This document shows, piece after piece, positions 37,035 to 45,656 of a stretch of DNA of 64,000 bases. A program made the translations under genes and the position numbers. The stretch's first letter is position 1. Each line of letters starts with the position of its first letter. The DNA is from Alphaproteobacteria bacterium AO1-B. GTDB taxonomy: Bacteria; Pseudomonadota; Alphaproteobacteria; Rhizobiales; Stappiaceae. The notes beneath the pieces were generated by a model. That model was not told the DNA's origin, did not search any database, and saw nothing but the letters and a program-made list of their open reading frames with translations. The stretch lies in the NCBI GenBank assembly GCA_001890945.1, contig MLAX01000002.1, forward strand, positions 248,001 to 312,000, in the 5' to 3' direction.

Positions 37035-37538
37035 ATGAAAACGGGTTTAACCACGGCTGTCGCCATCGCGATTGGAGCGTTTGGGCTTGTCAGCTTTGCA
37101 ACGGCCAACGCGGCTGACAAAGCAGATGCTCCGGACGGTGTAACAGCCTATTCGGTCGAGGCCGACTTCGAAGATGTCCGGTTCGGTCTTGAAAACGCGA
37201 TCATCAACCGCGGCCTCGTCATCGACTACATCTCCCATATTGGTGAGATGCTCGCGCGCACATCCGCCGATGTCGGGGGAACAAAGCAGATCTATGCCAA
37301 CGCCCAGGCGATGTTGTTCTGCTCTGCGGATCTGTCGCGAAAAGTGATGGAAGCGGACCCGGCCAACATCGCCTATTGCCCTTACACCTTGTTCGTGTAC
37401 GACACGCCTGAGCCGGACGGCATGGTGACGGTTGGTTTCCGCCGCTTGTCTGAAACCGGATCAGATTCATCCAAGGCCGCGATCCGTGACATCAACGCAC
37501 TGTTGGATGGCATTGCACAGGAAGCCGTGTCCGAGTAG
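37035..37538 (+). CDS. exported DUF302-family protein
   Basis: A 167-residue protein. The signal peptide spans residues 1-26, ending TANAAD. The DUF302 domain has VEADFEDVRFGLENAIINRGLVIDYI in two parts and a conserved YCPYTLFVYDTPEP segment. Family members are often periplasmic and of unknown function. The ATG at 37035 follows GGGAGGA; this ribosome site lies inside a hairpin. It may be co-transcribed with the Rieske genes, 101 nt upstream. Confidence 0.8.
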   Translation: MKTGLTTAVAIAIGAFGLVSFATANAADKADAPDGVTAYSVEADFEDVRFGLENAIINRGLVIDYISHIGEMLARTSADVGGTKQIYANAQAMLFCSADLSRKVMEADPANIAYCPYTLFVYDTPEPDGMVTVGFRRLSETGSDSSKAAIRDINALLDGIAQEAVSE

Positions 37539-37564
37539 CGGTACGATGGTTTCTCGGCTGGTCG

Positions 37565-38281
37565 CTAGGGTTTGCTGTTCAAAAGACGCTGGCGCACCTT
37601 GTCGGAATTCAGTTCCCGAAACGCTTCGCGTCCGACCCGCCTTACGTTTTTGTTCTGGTTTTCAGAAAGCTCTTCAGCGACTTGAAGGGCAGGGCCGTGC
37701 AGACTGGCAGACCGCTTTCCGATCTGGCGCAATGCCCAATGCACCGCCTTCCAAACGAAATTTCGGGGGTCGCTGGCAGCTGTTCTGATCAGTGGCAGGT
37801 AGCTGTGGAACTCGGTGTCCGGCGATTTCTTCGCGTGAACGGCGCGCCAGGCAATCAACGCGAAGGCTGCGCGCCGGAGGAACTCTTCCTCTTTGGCGGC
37901 GAGGGGCGCGATCAAGGCGTCTGATCCTTCCCGCCGCGCCAGGACGTTGGTCAACTGATCGCAGTGGTCCCAGGATTTGATTTCGGACAGCCACCGCAGT
38001 GCGCGTTCATCTGTCAAGGCTGCTTGCGGAATGGTCAAAATAGCGAGCAGGCGCACTTCATGATACCCGCTGGCCCAAAGCTCATCTGCCAGGCGTTCCT
38101 GTTTGCCAATGCGCCGCGCCAAGGGGCGCAGTTCTGCCATTGGAACGCCGAAGGCCTTGGACGTTTCAATGCCGAACCGCGCCATGCCGGCGCGGTTTTC
38201 TTCTGAGCCCAGGGCCGTCAAGTTGTCCAGAACACGATCGACAGACCAGTCTTCACCGGAAGGTTTTGGGCGGCGGGACAC
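37565..38281 (-). CDS. AlkD-like DNA alkylation repair protein
   Basis: A 238-residue alpha-helical HEAT-like repeat protein with GIETSKAFGVPMAELRPLARRIG, LADELWASGYHEVRLLA and WDHCDQLTNVLAR. It also has FVWKAVHWALRQIGKRS, which bears the Trp/Asp surface of AlkD-type glycosylases. The start is a GTG. It follows the 3-hydroxyisobutyrate dehydrogenase-like gene by 6 nt, but no shared pathway is evident. Confidence 0.82.
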   Translation of the reverse strand: MSRRPKPSGEDWSVDRVLDNLTALGSEENRAGMARFGIETSKAFGVPMAELRPLARRIGKQERLADELWASGYHEVRLLAILTIPQAALTDERALRWLSEIKSWDHCDQLTNVLARREGSDALIAPLAAKEEEFLRRAAFALIAWRAVHAKKSPDTEFHSYLPLIRTAASDPRNFVWKAVHWALRQIGKRSASLHGPALQVAEELSENQNKNVRRVGREAFRELNSDKVRQRLLNSKP

Positions 38282-38287
38282 GTTGAA

Positions 38288-39169
38288 TTAGCTTTTGTCG
38301 GCGTTCCGCAAGCGGGCGACCAAGCTGGAGGTGTCCCACCGGTTTCCGCCCATGGCCTGGACTTCTGCGTAGAACTGGTCGACCAGGGCGGTAACTGGCA
38401 AGCGGGCGCCGGTGTCGCTTGCGGTTTTCAGGCAGATACCCAGGTCCTTGCGCATCCAGTCAACCGCAAAACCATAGTCGAATTTGCCGTCGCGCATGGT
38501 TTCCCAGCGGTTTTCCATCTGCCAGGACTGTGCTGCACCACCGCGAATGGCGGAGATGACGGTCTCCACATCGAGGTTTGATTTTTCGGCGAAATGAATG
38601 GCTTCAGACAGTCCTTGCACCAATCCGGCGATGCAGATCTGATTGCACATCTTGGTGAGCTGTCCGGCGCCGCTCGGACCCATCAAGCCGACAAACTTGG
38701 AAAAGCAATCGATGACCGGCTTGGCTTTGTCGAAGACATCTTCATCTCCGCCGCACATGACGGTCAAAACGCCATTTTCAGCACCGGCCTGGCCGCCTGA
38801 AACGGGCGCATCGATAAAACCGCAGCCCTTTGCTTTGGCCGCTTCATAGAGTTCGCGCGCGACCTCTGCGGAAGCCGTTGTGTTGTCGATGAAAATCGCG
38901 CCGTCTTTCAGGCTGTGAAACGCGCCGTCCGGGCCAGTTGTGACAGACCGCAAATCATCGTCATTGCCGACGCAGCAGAAGACAAAATCACACCCCTCAG
39001 CGGCTTCCTGCGGGGTCTTTGCAAAGGCGCCGCCATACTCGGCTGCCCATTTTTCTGCCTTCGCAGTTGTGCGGTTGTAGACCGTGACGTCATGGCCGCC
39101 TTTGGTCTTTAAGAACCCGGCCATCGGGTATCCCATGACCCCAAGACCGATGAATGCCACCTTTGCCAT
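38288..39169 (-). CDS. NAD(P)-dependent beta-hydroxyacid dehydrogenase (HIBADH-like)
   Basis: A 293-residue enzyme. The N-terminal Rossmann motif is GLGVMGYPMAGFL. The substrate motif is DAPVSGGQAGAENG, and the catalytic lysine lies in LTKMCNQICIAGL. It oxidises or reduces a 3-hydroxy acid such as 3-hydroxyisobutyrate or tartronate semialdehyde. The start at 39169 has GGGGAGC upstream; another ATG lies 15 bases before it. Valine breakdown with mmsA is possible but the genes are far apart. Confidence 0.85.
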   Translation of the reverse strand: MAKVAFIGLGVMGYPMAGFLKTKGGHDVTVYNRTTAKAEKWAAEYGGAFAKTPQEAAEGCDFVFCCVGNDDDLRSVTTGPDGAFHSLKDGAIFIDNTTASAEVARELYEAAKAKGCGFIDAPVSGGQAGAENGVLTVMCGGDEDVFDKAKPVIDCFSKFVGLMGPSGAGQLTKMCNQICIAGLVQGLSEAIHFAEKSNLDVETVISAIRGGAAQSWQMENRWETMRDGKFDYGFAVDWMRKDLGICLKTASDTGARLPVTALVDQFYAEVQAMGGNRWDTSSLVARLRNADKS

Positions 39170-39527
39170 GATTTTGCTCCCCATGCAGACGAAGGCCCGG
39201 CTTGCCGCCGGGCCTCGGTGTTCAGATGTTCGGCAAAGTTCTAGGGCATCTTGATGGACTTGTCAGTCCCCCGCTCAGATCCAATACGGGCCGCGACGCC
39301 ACAAGCGTGTGTGACGTGTTCTTGCAGCCGTTTGCTGATCTTGATGCTGTTGGGTAGCAGGATCAGGGCGTGTGTTTTGTGTGAAGCGTGTTGCCTCAAA
39401 GAAAGAATGGGCATAAACGTTAAACATGATCTAACATCCTTCTATCCGGTTGACTGGAGATAATGTGCGTTTTCTTGCCTTCTTTAGCCAGTCAGGAAGA
39501 TTTTCAATATGTAAGGAAATCTAATAT
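39170..39527. other. intergenic region with a GC-rich hairpin
   Basis: AGGCCCGGC (39193-39201) and GCCGGGCCT (39207-39215) form a perfect 9 bp stem, without a T-run on either side. A 57-codon frame on the minus strand at 39241-39414 has no ribosome site and no recognised product. No supported gene lies here; promoters of the two divergent genes should be present. Confidence 0.4.
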
Positions 39528-40406
39528 ATGGATTGGCGCAACATGCCCCCGCTCAACAGCCTTCGTGCATTTGCGACTGTCGCGGAAAGCAAAAGCCTGT
39601 CCGCTGCCGGACGTGAGTTGAACGTCACACATGCAGCGATCAGCCAACAGGTGCGGGCTCTGGAGAAACACCTTGGTCTTCCGCTTGTCATCCGGGCAGG
39701 GCGTGGAATTGAGCTCACGGACGAAGGGCGGCAGCTCTATGAGGGCCTTCGAAAAGGGTTTGAAACGATCGGTGAAACCGTTGAGGCTATTGGCGCAAGC
39801 GGAGAAGCCCGCCCGCTGAACATCACGATGACACCCTCATTTGCAGTGAGTTGGTTGATGCCAAGGATCAACGATTTCCGGCATAAACATCCAGGTGTTG
39901 AGCTCATGCTCAATCCGAGCGCCGAGGTGACCGAACTGACGCCTGGCGGTACGGACCTTGCCATTCGTTTCGGAAAGGGCAATTGGCCTGGATTGGAAGC
40001 CGAATTGTTCTTGGCGACCAATTTCGTGGTGGTCGGGGCGGATTGCCTGATTGGCGATCGGAAAATGGAAAATCCGGAAGATATTCTGGAGTTTCCCTGG
40101 CTCCAGGAATACGGGACCAACGAGCTTGGCGTCTGGTTGGAGCGGCAAGGGGTTGTTCCGAAAAACAAGCTGAGCGTTACGCACCTGCCTGGCTATATGG
40201 TTCTGGAAGGTCTTCGCCGCGGGGAAGGCATCTCCGCCACTGCGAAGGCTTTTATCCAGCCTGACATTGATGCCGGAAATCTAAGGGTGCTGTTTGAGGA
40301 GGGCCTCTATCCGGGGACAGGGTACTATTTGGTCACACGGCCCGGCGTAAAGCGACCCGCCCTGAAGAGCTTTATCAGCTGGCTCCGCTCGATGATGCAG
40401 GAATGA
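39528..40406 (+). CDS. LysR-family regulator (GcvA-like)
   Basis: A 292-residue LTTR. The N-terminal HTH has LNSLRAFATVAESKSLSAAG and LNVTHAAISQQVRALEKHLG. The C-terminal domain begins with PLNITMTPSFAVSWLMPR, the GcvA-type start of the effector domain. It is divergent from the HIBADH-like gene and convergent with lysE-like, so its target is uncertain. Confidence 0.9.
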   Translation: MDWRNMPPLNSLRAFATVAESKSLSAAGRELNVTHAAISQQVRALEKHLGLPLVIRAGRGIELTDEGRQLYEGLRKGFETIGETVEAIGASGEARPLNITMTPSFAVSWLMPRINDFRHKHPGVELMLNPSAEVTELTPGGTDLAIRFGKGNWPGLEAELFLATNFVVVGADCLIGDRKMENPEDILEFPWLQEYGTNELGVWLERQGVVPKNKLSVTHLPGYMVLEGLRRGEGISATAKAFIQPDIDAGNLRVLFEEGLYPGTGYYLVTRPGVKRPALKSFISWLRSMMQE

Positions 40407-40433
40407 GCAGATCAGTCTTTTTGTTGCGGCGGG

Positions 40434-41024
40434 TTATTTGGGCGCAAGCAACGCGAGACCGACCACAATCAACATTGATATTGCCATGGCGATGTTCACC
40501 CGCCGTTGCACATGCGGGGCAAGATTGAGCCGGTGGATCGTCATTCCAACATATAACCAACCAAAATGAATCGGGATCCAGATCAGGTTCATAATCAGGA
40601 ACTTGAGTAAAGTTTCGGCGATCAAACTCGACGGCAAAAAAGCAAATCCCGTTAGCAAGGTTGTGTTCACGGCATAGGCCTTGGGGTTGACCAATTGGAG
40701 TGTGACGCCCGCCCAAAAGCCAGGCGCGCTTGGTGCCTCCTTGAACGCAATTCGTGTTCCCGCAAAGGCAATCCTATAGGCGAGGTAAAGGAGGTACAGC
40801 ACCGAGGCGATCAACAGACCTGCGCGAGTGTTTTCATTTGCCAAGACTACGGTCGCCATACCGGACACAACGGCAATTGCAACAAGGTTTGTGCCGACAA
40901 ATAGCCCGCCGATATAGCGAGCGCCGGGACCAAAACCGAACGCAGATCCTACGCCTGCTACCGACAAGACGCCGGGCCCGGGAGTGATGATCAAGAAGAA
41001 AACGGCAAGAGCGAACGTGATCAT
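40434..41024 (-). CDS. LysE-family amino acid exporter
   Basis: A 196-residue membrane protein with six spans, starting MITFALAVFFLIITPGPGVLSVAGVG, where the first 20 residues carry the family's TPGPG motif. It also has GARYIGGLFVGTNLV and TLQLVNPKAYAVN. A strong GAGGAGGA ribosome site precedes the ATG. It exports an amino acid or homoserine-lactone-like solute of unknown identity. Confidence 0.85.
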   Translation of the reverse strand: MITFALAVFFLIITPGPGVLSVAGVGSAFGFGPGARYIGGLFVGTNLVAIAVVSGMATVVLANENTRAGLLIASVLYLLYLAYRIAFAGTRIAFKEAPSAPGFWAGVTLQLVNPKAYAVNTTLLTGFAFLPSSLIAETLLKFLIMNLIWIPIHFGWLYVGMTIHRLNLAPHVQRRVNIAMAISMLIVVGLALLAPK

Positions 41025-41099
41025 GCGCGTCCTCCTCTCGATTTGTGTCGGATCACCGGTCTATTGCGATTGATGTGTCTGTTATCCCAGGATGATGGA

Positions 41100-42257
41100 T
41101 TAGATTGCTTTCAGTGCCGCATCGAAGTCGGCGATCAGATCATCGATGTGTTCGATGCCAAGCGAGAGACGCAGGAGGTTGCCCGGGATACCGGAAGTTT
41201 CGCCTTCAATGGAGCGGCGGTGCTCGATGAGGCTTTCGGTGCCACCCAGCGATGTTGCCCGCTGGAACAGCTTCAGCGTTCCGGTAACCTTGAGAGCTTC
41301 CTCTTTGCCGCCCTTGGTCTGAACGGACATCAAGGATCCATATCCGCCCGACATCTGTGCCTTGGCGACGGTGTGGTCTTTGTGGCCGGGAATTCCGGGA
41401 TAAAGAACCTTCTCGATCTTCGAGTGTGTCTCAAGATGGTCTGCCAAAGCCAGTGCGTTGGCATTCATGCGCTCAACGCGAAGGCTCAGGGTTCTGAGAC
41501 CCCGCAGCAGAAGCCAAGCTTCGAATGAGCCCATCACGGCGCCGGCCATCTTGCGTTCCGTTTTGATAAAGTCCCAGGCTTCGGACTTGGCATCGCGTGC
41601 GGTGACGACACCGCCAAGGAGATCAGAGTGTCCGTTCAGGGCTTTTGTTGCCGAATGCATGACCAAATCCGCGCCAAGTGTGAGCGGCTTCAGGATCAGC
41701 GGGGTTGCAGCAGTGGCGTCGACCGCAAGGAGAGCGTCTGCTGCTTTACAGAGTTCTGCGGCTTTCTCGATGTCTGCGACCTTGAGGTAGGGATTGCTCG
41801 GAACCTCAAGCCAGACAAGGTCGGGCTTGGTGATGGCCAGTTCATCGCGGAAGATTGCAAGATCGCTCGCGTCGCACTCAACCAAGGCGATGTTGTTGTG
41901 GGCGCAGTGTTCGCGCAGGAACAGAGTTGTTCCCCAATAAATCCCGGACTGGACCATCAAAGTACCGCCAGGTTTCACAACCCGTGCAACAGCTGCAACT
42001 GCGGCCATGCCTGAAGAGAACAGCCGGCTTTCCGCTCCGTTTTCCAGCGTTGCGAGCAGATTCTCCGTCTTGCGGAAGAGGTCATTGTCGTCCCGGCTAT
42101 AAAGGTGACCGTCGCTCACCAAGGCGTAGTTTTCGTCCCGCACAAATGTTGTCGCCACCGGAATGGGAGGCACAACAGCTCCGGTCGCGGCATCGAACCC
42201 ACCGCCGCCATGAGCGAGGAGCGTGTCAGCGTGAAGCGGTGGTTTGTGTGAGGACAT
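41100..42257 (-). CDS. PLP-dependent cystathionine gamma-synthase/lyase family enzyme
   Basis: A 385-residue gamma-family PLP enzyme. The PLP lysine is in HSATKALNGHSDLLGG. Other family features are YSRDDNDLFRKTENLLATLE, SGMAAVAAVARV and a C-terminal RATSLGGTESLIEHRRS. It could be MetB, MetC or a methionine/cystine lyase; residues alone do not decide. The ATG at 42257 has GGAG upstream; another ATG at 42269 is possible. It lies in the same direction as an amino-acid ABC transporter. Confidence 0.85.
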   Translation of the reverse strand: MSSHKPPLHADTLLAHGGGGFDAATGAVVPPIPVATTFVRDENYALVSDGHLYSRDDNDLFRKTENLLATLENGAESRLFSSGMAAVAAVARVVKPGGTLMVQSGIYWGTTLFLREHCAHNNIALVECDASDLAIFRDELAITKPDLVWLEVPSNPYLKVADIEKAAELCKAADALLAVDATAATPLILKPLTLGADLVMHSATKALNGHSDLLGGVVTARDAKSEAWDFIKTERKMAGAVMGSFEAWLLLRGLRTLSLRVERMNANALALADHLETHSKIEKVLYPGIPGHKDHTVAKAQMSGGYGSLMSVQTKGGKEEALKVTGTLKLFQRATSLGGTESLIEHRRSIEGETSGIPGNLLRLSLGIEHIDDLIADFDAALKAI

Positions 42258-42341
42258 GAAAGGCTCCATTACCACGCCCGGTGTTGAGAATTGACGGGCG
42301 GGTTTATCAATATTGAAGAATTGGGGAAGCGGTGAGGGGGC

Positions 42342-43169
42342 TCACCGCTTCAGGTGCCGAGTCAACCGGGCTTCGATTTTGTCCCAGATCCGGCGCAGTG
42401 TTTCCACGATCAACAGATAGGCAACCGCCGCCCAGATGTAAGCCTGGAAATCGTAGGACCGCGAATAGGCACGGCGGGTTTCGCCCATGAGATCGTAGAT
42501 TGTCACGATTGAGGCAATCGCCGATCCCTTGATCATCAGGATGATCTCGTTGCCGTAGGGCCGCAAGGCGACCATCAAGGCCTGAGGCAGGATGATCTTG
42601 AAGAAAATCACATTTCTGGAGAGCCCAAGAGCTTCTCCGCCCTCCCATTGGCCTTTCGGCACGTTCTGGATCGCGCCGCGCAGGATCTCGGCCTGATAGG
42701 CCGCCGTGTTCAGCGAGAACGTGAAGATCACACAGTACCAGGCGTCCCGGAAGAACCACCAGAGACCGGCAGCTTTCAGCTCTTCGCTGAAGGATCCAAA
42801 GCCGTAATAGACCATGAACGCCTGGGCGAGCAGAGGCGTGCCGCGGAAGAAGTTCACATAGGCATAGGCCGGCCAGGAGAAGATTTTCAGTTTTGACGCG
42901 CGCCCGGCTGCAATCGGTACCGAAAGCAGCGCCCCCAGCACCAGTGAGACGCTGACGATCTGGATCGTAACGATGAAGCCATCGACATATTCAGGCCAGT
43001 ACTTCTGGAAAAACGGGCTCGCGACGTTCGAGCCAAGAAAATACAGCAGATAAAGACCGGACAGGATCCAAAGTGCCATCAGGACATGGCCGGCGATCCG
43101 GAGGTTGGTCCATTTTTTCTGCGGTGGTGGCGGGCGTGTCATGCCGGTTGAGGGATTGGCTGCGATCAT
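42342..43169 (-). CDS. polar amino acid ABC transporter permease (HisM/ArtM type)
   Basis: A 275-residue permease with an N-terminal extension of about 45 residues. It has the EAA-loop sequence EALGLSRNVIFFKIILPQAL and FRGTPLLAQAFMVYYG. Its ATG overlaps the stop of the next permease gene (ATGA), so the two are co-translated. They form the membrane part of an uptake system for an amino acid, perhaps sulfur-containing given the nearby gamma-family enzyme. Confidence 0.88.
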   Translation of the reverse strand: MIAANPSTGMTRPPPPQKKWTNLRIAGHVLMALWILSGLYLLYFLGSNVASPFFQKYWPEYVDGFIVTIQIVSVSLVLGALLSVPIAAGRASKLKIFSWPAYAYVNFFRGTPLLAQAFMVYYGFGSFSEELKAAGLWWFFRDAWYCVIFTFSLNTAAYQAEILRGAIQNVPKGQWEGGEALGLSRNVIFFKIILPQALMVALRPYGNEIILMIKGSAIASIVTIYDLMGETRRAYSRSYDFQAYIWAAVAYLLIVETLRRIWDKIEARLTRHLKR

Positions 43170-43879
43170 CTTGCGGCGTCTCCCCGTTTGGACCAGCGTT
43201 CAATGCGGAGCAGCCCCACAGATGAAATCATGGTCAGAAGGAGATAGATCACCAACACCAGCCCGAAGAACAGGAACGGCTCTTTGGTCACACGTGCAGC
43301 AATCCCGGCTTCTCGAACCAGGTCTGCCAAGCCGATGACGGACACAAGCGAGGTTTCCTTCAACAGGATTAGCCAGAGGTTCCCAAGCGCCGGCAAGGCA
43401 AGGCGGATCAACTGTGGCAGAATGATCAAACGCATGGTCTTGTAGCGCGACAGGCCAAGCGCGTAGCCGCCTTCATACTGGCCTTGCGGAATGCCATTGA
43501 ATGCGGACAGGAAGGCTTCGGAGGCATAGGAGGAAAACACCAAAGACAGCGCAACCATCCCTGCGACGAAGGAGTTGACCTCGAAGTAGATGTCGTAGCC
43601 GAGCAGCTTGATGAATTCCTGGATGGCGATTTGAACGCCGAAATAGACCAGGAAGAGGGTCAGGAGCTCAGGAAGGCCACGGAAGATTGTTGTGTAGATG
43701 TTGGCCGCCAGCTTGAGGCTGGGTTCGGACGAGTTTTTGGCCAGTGCAATCAGAAAACCAAGGATAAGACCGATCGGTAAGGTCGCGAGCGCCAGCGATA
43801 CGGTGATCAGCACACCTGAGGCAATCGTATCACCCCAGCCTTGTTCCCCAAAAGATAACAGCGTCAAAGCTTCATTCAT
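43166..43879 (-). CDS. polar amino acid ABC transporter permease (HisQ/ArtQ type)
   Basis: A 237-residue permease with five spans. The family features are FRGLPELLTLFLVYFG and the EAA loop YALGLSRYKTMRLIILPQLI. It forms a heterodimer with the preceding permease. No ATP-binding gene follows in this cluster, which is unusual for this family. Confidence 0.88.
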   Translation of the reverse strand: MNEALTLLSFGEQGWGDTIASGVLITVSLALATLPIGLILGFLIALAKNSSEPSLKLAANIYTTIFRGLPELLTLFLVYFGVQIAIQEFIKLLGYDIYFEVNSFVAGMVALSLVFSSYASEAFLSAFNGIPQGQYEGGYALGLSRYKTMRLIILPQLIRLALPALGNLWLILLKETSLVSVIGLADLVREAGIAARVTKEPFLFFGLVLVIYLLLTMISSVGLLRIERWSKRGDAAR

Positions 43880-44013
43880 GAGCCGGCGCTTCTTTCTGTT
43901 TTGTCGTTGTTAGTCCAGCCGCCCCTCCGGCTGGCAGCGTGAGGACCACCTCACGATAAAGCGTGGCCCGGAGGTCCGCGCCACGCTTCAAAGGTTTTCA
44001 GACCGCGATCAGA

Positions 44014-44790
44014 TTAGCCGCCGTATACGTCGAAGGAGAAGTACTTGTCGTTGATTTCTTTGTATTTTCCGTTCGCAATGATGGCTTCGATCGCTGCGTT
44101 GAATTTGTCTTTCAGCTCATCTTCGCCCTTGCGGATCGCGATGCCGGCACCTTCACCGTTGATGACCGGATCGGACTTCAACGTGCTCAGAACTTTACAG
44201 CATGCACCGTTGTCGGTTGCGAGCCAGTCGGACAGAACCACAACGTCTTCGATCACAGCGTCGATACGGCCGTTTTCGAGATCCAGCTTGTATTCGTCAG
44301 CAGTCGGATACAGCTTCAGTTCGGCATCCGGGAAGTGCGCTTCCGCATAGTTGGAGTGGGTCGTGGAGGACTGTGCACCAAGAAGAATGCCGCTCAGGTC
44401 TTCCTTGGTAACGCCGGTCAGCTTGGTGTCTTTCGGAACACCGATTGCCGGAGGAGTGTTGTAGTACTTGTTGGTGAAGTCGACCTTCTGCTTGCGCTCT
44501 TCGGTGATCGACATGGACGCGATGATCGCGTCATATTTGCCAGCCTGAAGTGCCGGGATCATGCCGTCCCAGTCCTGAGTAACGAATTCGCACTCGACCT
44601 TCATTTCTTCGCAAAGAGCGTTGGCGATATCGATGTCGAAGCCAACAAGCTGACCGTCAGCGGTCAGGGAGTTGAACGGAGGGTAGGCGCCCTCGGTTCC
44701 GATGCGGACCTTGGACCAGTCTTTTGCAGTTGCGCCACCAACCGTGGCCAGGACTGCAACCGCAGCTGCGGCCATACGCACAAAACGCAT
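44014..44790 (-). CDS. amino acid ABC transporter substrate-binding protein
   Basis: A 258-residue periplasmic protein. The signal peptide covers residues 1-22. The SBP family-3 fold follows, with VRIGTEGAYPPFNSLTADG, VGFDIDIANALCEEM and the DWDGMIPALQAGKYDAII loop. The ATG at 44790 is chosen for its ribosome site GGGGA and clean signal peptide; the frame is open for 48 codons more. It belongs with the two permeases at 42.3-43.9 kb. Confidence 0.9.
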   Translation of the reverse strand: MRFVRMAAAAVAVLATVGGATAKDWSKVRIGTEGAYPPFNSLTADGQLVGFDIDIANALCEEMKVECEFVTQDWDGMIPALQAGKYDAIIASMSITEERKQKVDFTNKYYNTPPAIGVPKDTKLTGVTKEDLSGILLGAQSSTTHSNYAEAHFPDAELKLYPTADEYKLDLENGRIDAVIEDVVVLSDWLATDNGACCKVLSTLKSDPVINGEGAGIAIRKGEDELKDKFNAAIEAIIANGKYKEINDKYFSFDVYGG

Positions 44791-44821
44791 ATTGATTCCC
44801 CTAGTATTTTGTTTGGGTTTC

Positions 44822-44844
44822 AGGCGGGTTCGTCCCGCCTTTTT
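44822..44844 (+). terminator. plus-strand terminator opposite the binding-protein leader
   Basis: AGGCGGG (44822-44828) pairs with CCCGCCT (44834-44840) over TTCGT and is followed by TTTT. In this orientation it would stop antisense transcription leaving the binding-protein gene. In the other direction the stem lies in that gene's 5' leader and lacks a T-run. Confidence 0.55.
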
Positions 44845-45006
44845 GCCCGAAGGCCCTATTCCATACACTTCGATCCAAATTTCAAGCATGCCCATGAAAA
44901 AAACACAGCGGAAATTTGCCTTTTTTTGATCCAATTAGGCATGCCGTAGGGAAATGCTGGCCGGTTGGCGAACATTGTTGTTTGGTTTTGCCCAATATCG
45001 AGACAA

Positions 45007-45450
45007 TTATCTTTCGCGGCCGTTGTCGATGCTGTTCGCCAAGAGAGCGGCATCTTGCCGTGCTCCGGCGGGTTCGCTCGCATCCGCAGGGTTGGCGTCG
45101 GAAATGGCGAGCACCGAGGCCAGAGAAACGACGGGCTTGAAGAGGGCCGATCTGCTGGTGCTTTCGTCAGAAGATGGCGCAAATACGGGCTGCCGGCTTG
45201 CCTCAGCGATTTTTTGCTCAAACTGGGCACGCTCTGCTGCTGGAAGATTGTCCAGATCCTGTTCGCTCAGTCCATGCCTTTTAAGTTTGAGGTGGCGCAA
45301 TTTCTGATCTTCGGGCAGCGCTTTCCAGTCTTCGTATTGGCGGGCAAGCTCTGCCCTGATCTCAGACATGTTGAAAGGAGATTTGGACGAAGAAAGAGGT
45401 TTGTTGGTTGGGACAACGGTCAAAGTCTTGGCTGCGGCGGAAACGGTCAT
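45007..45450 (-). CDS. hypothetical protein with a charged helical motif
   Basis: About 147 residues from an ATG at 45450 (an in-frame ATG at 45513 would add 21). It starts MTVSAAAKTLTVVPTNK, then has a helical Asp/Glu/Arg-rich segment IRAELARQYEDWKALPEDQK, followed by the repeat-like HLKLKRHGLSEQDLDNLPA. The remainder is low-complexity. No signal or membrane span. I do not recognise a function. Confidence 0.6.
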   Translation of the reverse strand: MTVSAAAKTLTVVPTNKPLSSSKSPFNMSEIRAELARQYEDWKALPEDQKLRHLKLKRHGLSEQDLDNLPAAERAQFEQKIAEASRQPVFAPSSDESTSRSALFKPVVSLASVLAISDANPADASEPAGARQDAALLANSIDNGRER

Positions 45451-45656
45451 TGGATGTAAGTCCTTAAAAATTAGAAATGCATGTTCCAATGCAAACAGCA
45501 TGCCGTTGTCCACCCATGAGACTTCCTTATAGGATTGATGAACTTATTCAATTTGATGCGGCCGCCGGGTGCCGGTAGGACAATATCGCCCGGCACAGTT
45601 TGCCGGTTGCATCTCATTAAACAATCTGGAAACGGATTTGAAAGCGGGCGGAACAG

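Noticed and set aside
39241-39414. A 57-codon minus-strand frame between the HIBADH-like and LysR genes
   Set aside because: It has a GC-rich hairpin downstream but no ribosome site and no recognisable product.
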